From: a virus | Strand: one strand, 5' to 3' | Length of the DNA: 24,079 bases | Virus record (IMG/VR): IMGVR_UViG_3300046467_002393 | Coordinates: 1 to 24,079 of that record | Made by a program: the position numbers and the translations under genes | Shown here: piece by piece, positions 22,050-24,079 of the stretch | Layout: every line of letters starts with the position of its first letter | How positions within the stretch are numbered: the first letter of the stretch is position 1 | The notes under the pieces: model-generated | What the model saw: the letters and a program-made list of their open reading frames with translations, nothing else | Told to the model about the DNA's origin: nothing | The model's database searches: none

Positions 22050-24018
22050 TTATTATGATCTCCGCTTCTTTTTCTTCTAGTTCAGCAATTAGCTTTCGGA
22101 TACCTCTGGTATTCTCAAGTAATTTTGTTTCTTCATCATCTCTATAAATAGGTTCTAACTCTTCATAAAGTGCGTTGATGTTTAAAAGCTCGTGTCCTGG
22201 GAAGATATTTCTATGTGCCGTCTTGGCTCCGCCGCGGGCGTCGCTGCGCAACTTTCGTTTTGTGGGGCCTGATTTATTAGTTTTTCGAGTATCAGCTTTC
22301 TTCTTGTAATACTTCTTTCCTTTCGCTTGCGGCTGCTGGCTGGCTGTTGTTGGCTTATCTTCCCTCCGCGCTGGCGCCGCCAAGAGGGCGCTCTCGTCGC
22401 CTTCTGCCGCGGCGTCCCCGGTGGCCGCTTCAGGTTCACCACCAAGGTCACCACCAAGGTCACCACCAAGGTCACCACCAAGGTCACCACCAAGGTCACC
22501 ACCAAGGTCACCACCTAGATCGCCGCCTAGGCCGCCGCCGGCCATTCCTGCCGCGGCAGTCTCTGTAATAGCGTCAAGAGAGGCCTGATATTTACGATCG
22601 TAATAAGCTTCGCGCTGGTTACGTAAGAACTCTTCATCAGTTAGATTGAGAATGTTTTTAGCAATCCAATGCTTACTAAACATGCCCTCAACAACGTTGT
22701 TGGCAAGATCAAACTTAGTTCGCAAGTGCTCTATTTCCTGAAGTTCTGCGATCTTAGAAGGGTTGTTCAAAACTAACTTGAAAGAAATTAGATCAGGACC
22801 CCTGTATCCCAAAGTAAACAAATGAACTACAGCAATCTTCTCAAGCTCTGACAAGAAAGCTCTCTGAAGTCGCTGAATCGTTCGTGCAAAACGAACATCT
22901 TTTTGAGCGAGAGTTGACTTGTCTTCTTCGCCACCTTCGGTCATTGACAAATATGAATGAGGAATCTTGATAGCAGAGAATAACTTATCTCGAATATACT
23001 TTACATCATCGATATCATTAAGCTGAGATGCACCGGCGAGGGTGGTGATGTCTGAACCAACACCGCCGCGAATTGGAATAAAGTAATCTTCTTCAACGGA
23101 AAGGGGATTATATCGCAAGTCAACACGCCCCGTGGTGTCGTCGACCAGGGAGTTTCTCTTCAATGAAGTCTTAACTTTCTCCATATATTGCTCAACATCT
23201 TGCGGTGGAATATTGCCTACATCAATCTTAAACATACGACGCTCGGGGGCGCGCACAACACGATAAGCCAGCATTGCGTCTTCAATCAAAACTAACTGAC
23301 GCCATATGCGGCGCGCAGGATCCAAGACTGAGGTGCCATAAGGTGCATGTTTATCGTTTCCAAGAATGCGGAAGTGTGCCAGTTGCCAGTTCTCAAATGT
23401 CATATTGGCCGAATTCCACTGGTACTGAACATAGTTGGGGTTTGTGGGATCTTGCCCCTCGAGTCTTTCCACCTCTCCGGATGGAAGGCCGATAACGCTC
23501 TTGACTCCAAGAACTTCATCGATGTCTAAATAAAGAAAGAAATCCCCATACTTACACATTGTTCTTGCCCAACCAAAAGCATTAAACTCTATATTAAGGG
23601 CATCATAATAAAGGGCCTCTAAGATACTTTTGATCTCTTCGTTGCGACATTCAATCTTAATTAACTTATTAAACTCATTTGAGGTAGTCATCTCGTCGGC
23701 ATAAATGTCAATAGCCGATGCTAGCTCGGGCATAAACTCCATCTGATCGAAATCAATATATCGCTCGTTGCGATTCTGGTTCCGCATAGCTGCGGAAGTG
23801 AGCATGTTATAGTTTCTGGAAAGGTTATCGGCTGAGCGTTTGAACTGTTGTCCGCTAGCGCTTCTAAAGCGATACTGATATTTATCCAGCGCTGAGCGTC
23901 GTTCTTCACGAGTAAACTGGGCGCGATAGTTAATCAGAGGCCCAGAGAGGAGCCTGGTTAATCTCTTGAAAAGAGGTGACGCTGGGTTGCGTGGGTTGTT
24001 TTCGTCGTTGGCTGCCAT
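22030..24018 (-). CDS. gp20: Portal protein, T4 gp20-like
   Basis: 662 aa (T4 gp20 is 524). Twelve-subunit ring at the packaging vertex through which DNA enters and leaves. Family-like blocks: NRNERYIDFDQMEFMPELAS (82-101) followed by AIDIYADEMTT (102-112); HAPYGTSVLDPARRIWRQL followed by LIEDAMLAYRVVRAPERRMF (about 223-263); and DVKYIRDKLFSAIKIPHSYL followed by STLAQKDVRFARTIQRLQ (about 338-382). The extra length is mainly a C-terminal extension. This begins with LGGD repeats (about 495-527), followed by an Ala/Glu linker, a Lys/Arg-rich stretch (KGKKYYKKKADTRKTNKSG) and a final acidic helix. It has an AAAGGA ribosome site 8 nt before the ATG. The stop lies 20 nt inside the next gene. Confidence 0.93.
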   Translation of the reverse strand: MAANDENNPRNPASPLFKRLTRLLSGPLINYRAQFTREERRSALDKYQYRFRSASGQQFKRSADNLSRNYNMLTSAAMRNQNRNERYIDFDQMEFMPELASAIDIYADEMTTSNEFNKLIKIECRNEEIKSILEALYYDALNIEFNAFGWARTMCKYGDFFLYLDIDEVLGVKSVIGLPSGEVERLEGQDPTNPNYVQYQWNSANMTFENWQLAHFRILGNDKHAPYGTSVLDPARRIWRQLVLIEDAMLAYRVVRAPERRMFKIDVGNIPPQDVEQYMEKVKTSLKRNSLVDDTTGRVDLRYNPLSVEEDYFIPIRGGVGSDITTLAGASQLNDIDDVKYIRDKLFSAIKIPHSYLSMTEGGEEDKSTLAQKDVRFARTIQRLQRAFLSELEKIAVVHLFTLGYRGPDLISFKLVLNNPSKIAELQEIEHLRTKFDLANNVVEGMFSKHWIAKNILNLTDEEFLRNQREAYYDRKYQASLDAITETAAAGMAGGGLGGDLGGDLGGDLGGDLGGDLGGDLGGDLGGEPEAATGDAAAEGDESALLAAPARREDKPTTASQQPQAKGKKYYKKKADTRKTNKSGPTKRKLRSDARGGAKTAHRNIFPGHELLNINALYEELEPIYRDDEETKLLENTRGIRKLIAELEEKEAEIIISETKTQ
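22060..22063 (-). promoter_or_regulatory. Ribosome binding site for the GTG start at 22049
   Basis: Minus strand GGAG about 10 nt before GTG, within the 3' end of the portal gene. It is what makes the GTG the likely start of the 272-aa protein. Confidence 0.6.
22441..22512. repeat. 12-bp tandem repeat in the portal gene (six perfect copies)
   Basis: Plus-strand unit ACCAAGGTCACC repeated exactly six times, with two decayed copies adjacent (22513-22536). On the coding strand the unit is GGTGACCTTGGT and gives G-D-L-G, so the protein has an LGGD ladder at about residues 503-526. Perfect identity of the units suggests recent expansion by slippage. Each gain or loss keeps the frame. Confidence 0.97.
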
Positions 24019-24022
24019 CTAT

Positions 24023-24079
24023 TTATCCTTTAATAATTCCTAAGTATTGTTCGTTGAATGCTTTTGCTTCTTCTATTCG
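24023..24079 (-). CDS. C-terminal end of an upstream gene (partial)
   Basis: From the right edge the minus strand reads RIEEAKAFNEQYLGIIKG and then TAA at 24023-24025, in an open frame that continues outside the window. The stop is followed after 4 nt by the portal ATG. Eighteen residues are too few to identify it; in many phages the large terminase subunit precedes the portal, so that is the first candidate. Confidence 0.55.
   Translation of the reverse strand, partial: RIEEAKAFNEQYLGIIKG

Noticed and set aside
22441-22536. RTX-type calcium-binding repeat in the portal (GGD ladder)
   Set aside because: RTX repeats have a nine-residue period with a large hydrophobic residue pattern; this ladder has a strict four-residue period and is better explained by slippage of a linker.
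22182-22568. Open frames reading VVTL or KVTT / HHQG repeats over the portal tandem repeat
   Set aside because: They are other-frame readings of the 12-bp repeat; the portal frame (GDLG) is the one continuous with conserved portal sequence.
1-24079. Integrated prophage boundaries, tRNA genes or attachment sites
   Set aside because: No integrase, tRNA-like cloverleaf, host gene or direct-repeat boundary was seen; the whole window is phage structural sequence.

Overview
The window is one long minus-strand structural (virion morphogenesis) region of a T4-superfamily contractile-tailed phage. It is most likely an uncultured marine myovirus. Evidence: recognisable T4-type homologues of portal (gp20), prohead protease (gp21), scaffold (gp22), major capsid (gp23), neck (gp13, gp14), tail-sheath stabiliser (gp15) and tail sheath (gp18). 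The fibre proteins are built from repeats of a style I associate with marine phages, and there is a phage-encoded ribosomal protein bS21. No convincing gene lies on the plus strand, and no tRNA, integrase, transposase, reverse transcriptase or CRISPR array was seen. Shine-Dalgarno sequences (GAGG/AGGAGG type) precede many starts, so the host probably uses ordinary SD-dependent initiation.

Layout in transcription order (high to low coordinates). (1) 24079-20399: last codons of an unidentified gene, portal, then three tightly coupled unknown genes (272, 168 and 108 aa, the last a small membrane protein with CPMC). (2) 20334-15399: a 259-aa unknown protein, the prohead protease, a 1032-aa protein with two membrane-like segments and a cysteine-rich middle, and a 150-aa helical protein. 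(3) 15389-15174: bS21, started by GTG. (4) 15131-8551: a 141-aa small structural-looking protein and two fibre-like proteins (1521 and 527 aa) that are paralogous over part of their length and carry recent internal duplications. (5) 8473-5589: scaffold and major capsid protein, closed by a strong hairpin terminator. (6) 5489-1: neck proteins gp13 and gp14, sheath stabiliser gp15, and the tail sheath, which carries an inserted beta-rich domain and runs off the left edge.

The genes form a head-to-tail assembly programme. Portal, scaffold, capsid protein and protease make and mature the prohead, gp13/gp14 close the neck, and gp15 joins the sheathed tail. Compared with T4, the order is rearranged (20-21-22-23-13-14-15-18 instead of 13-14-15-16-17-18-19-20-21-22-23), and about 10 kb of accessory genes lies between protease and scaffold. 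The most interesting parts are that accessory block (1032-aa protein, bS21, fibre pair), recurring (L/I)-x-E protease-type motifs near the N-termini of several proteins, and a CTATTTA motif repeated in four intergenic gaps. All identifications come from reading the sequence and recalling family sequences; no database search was run.
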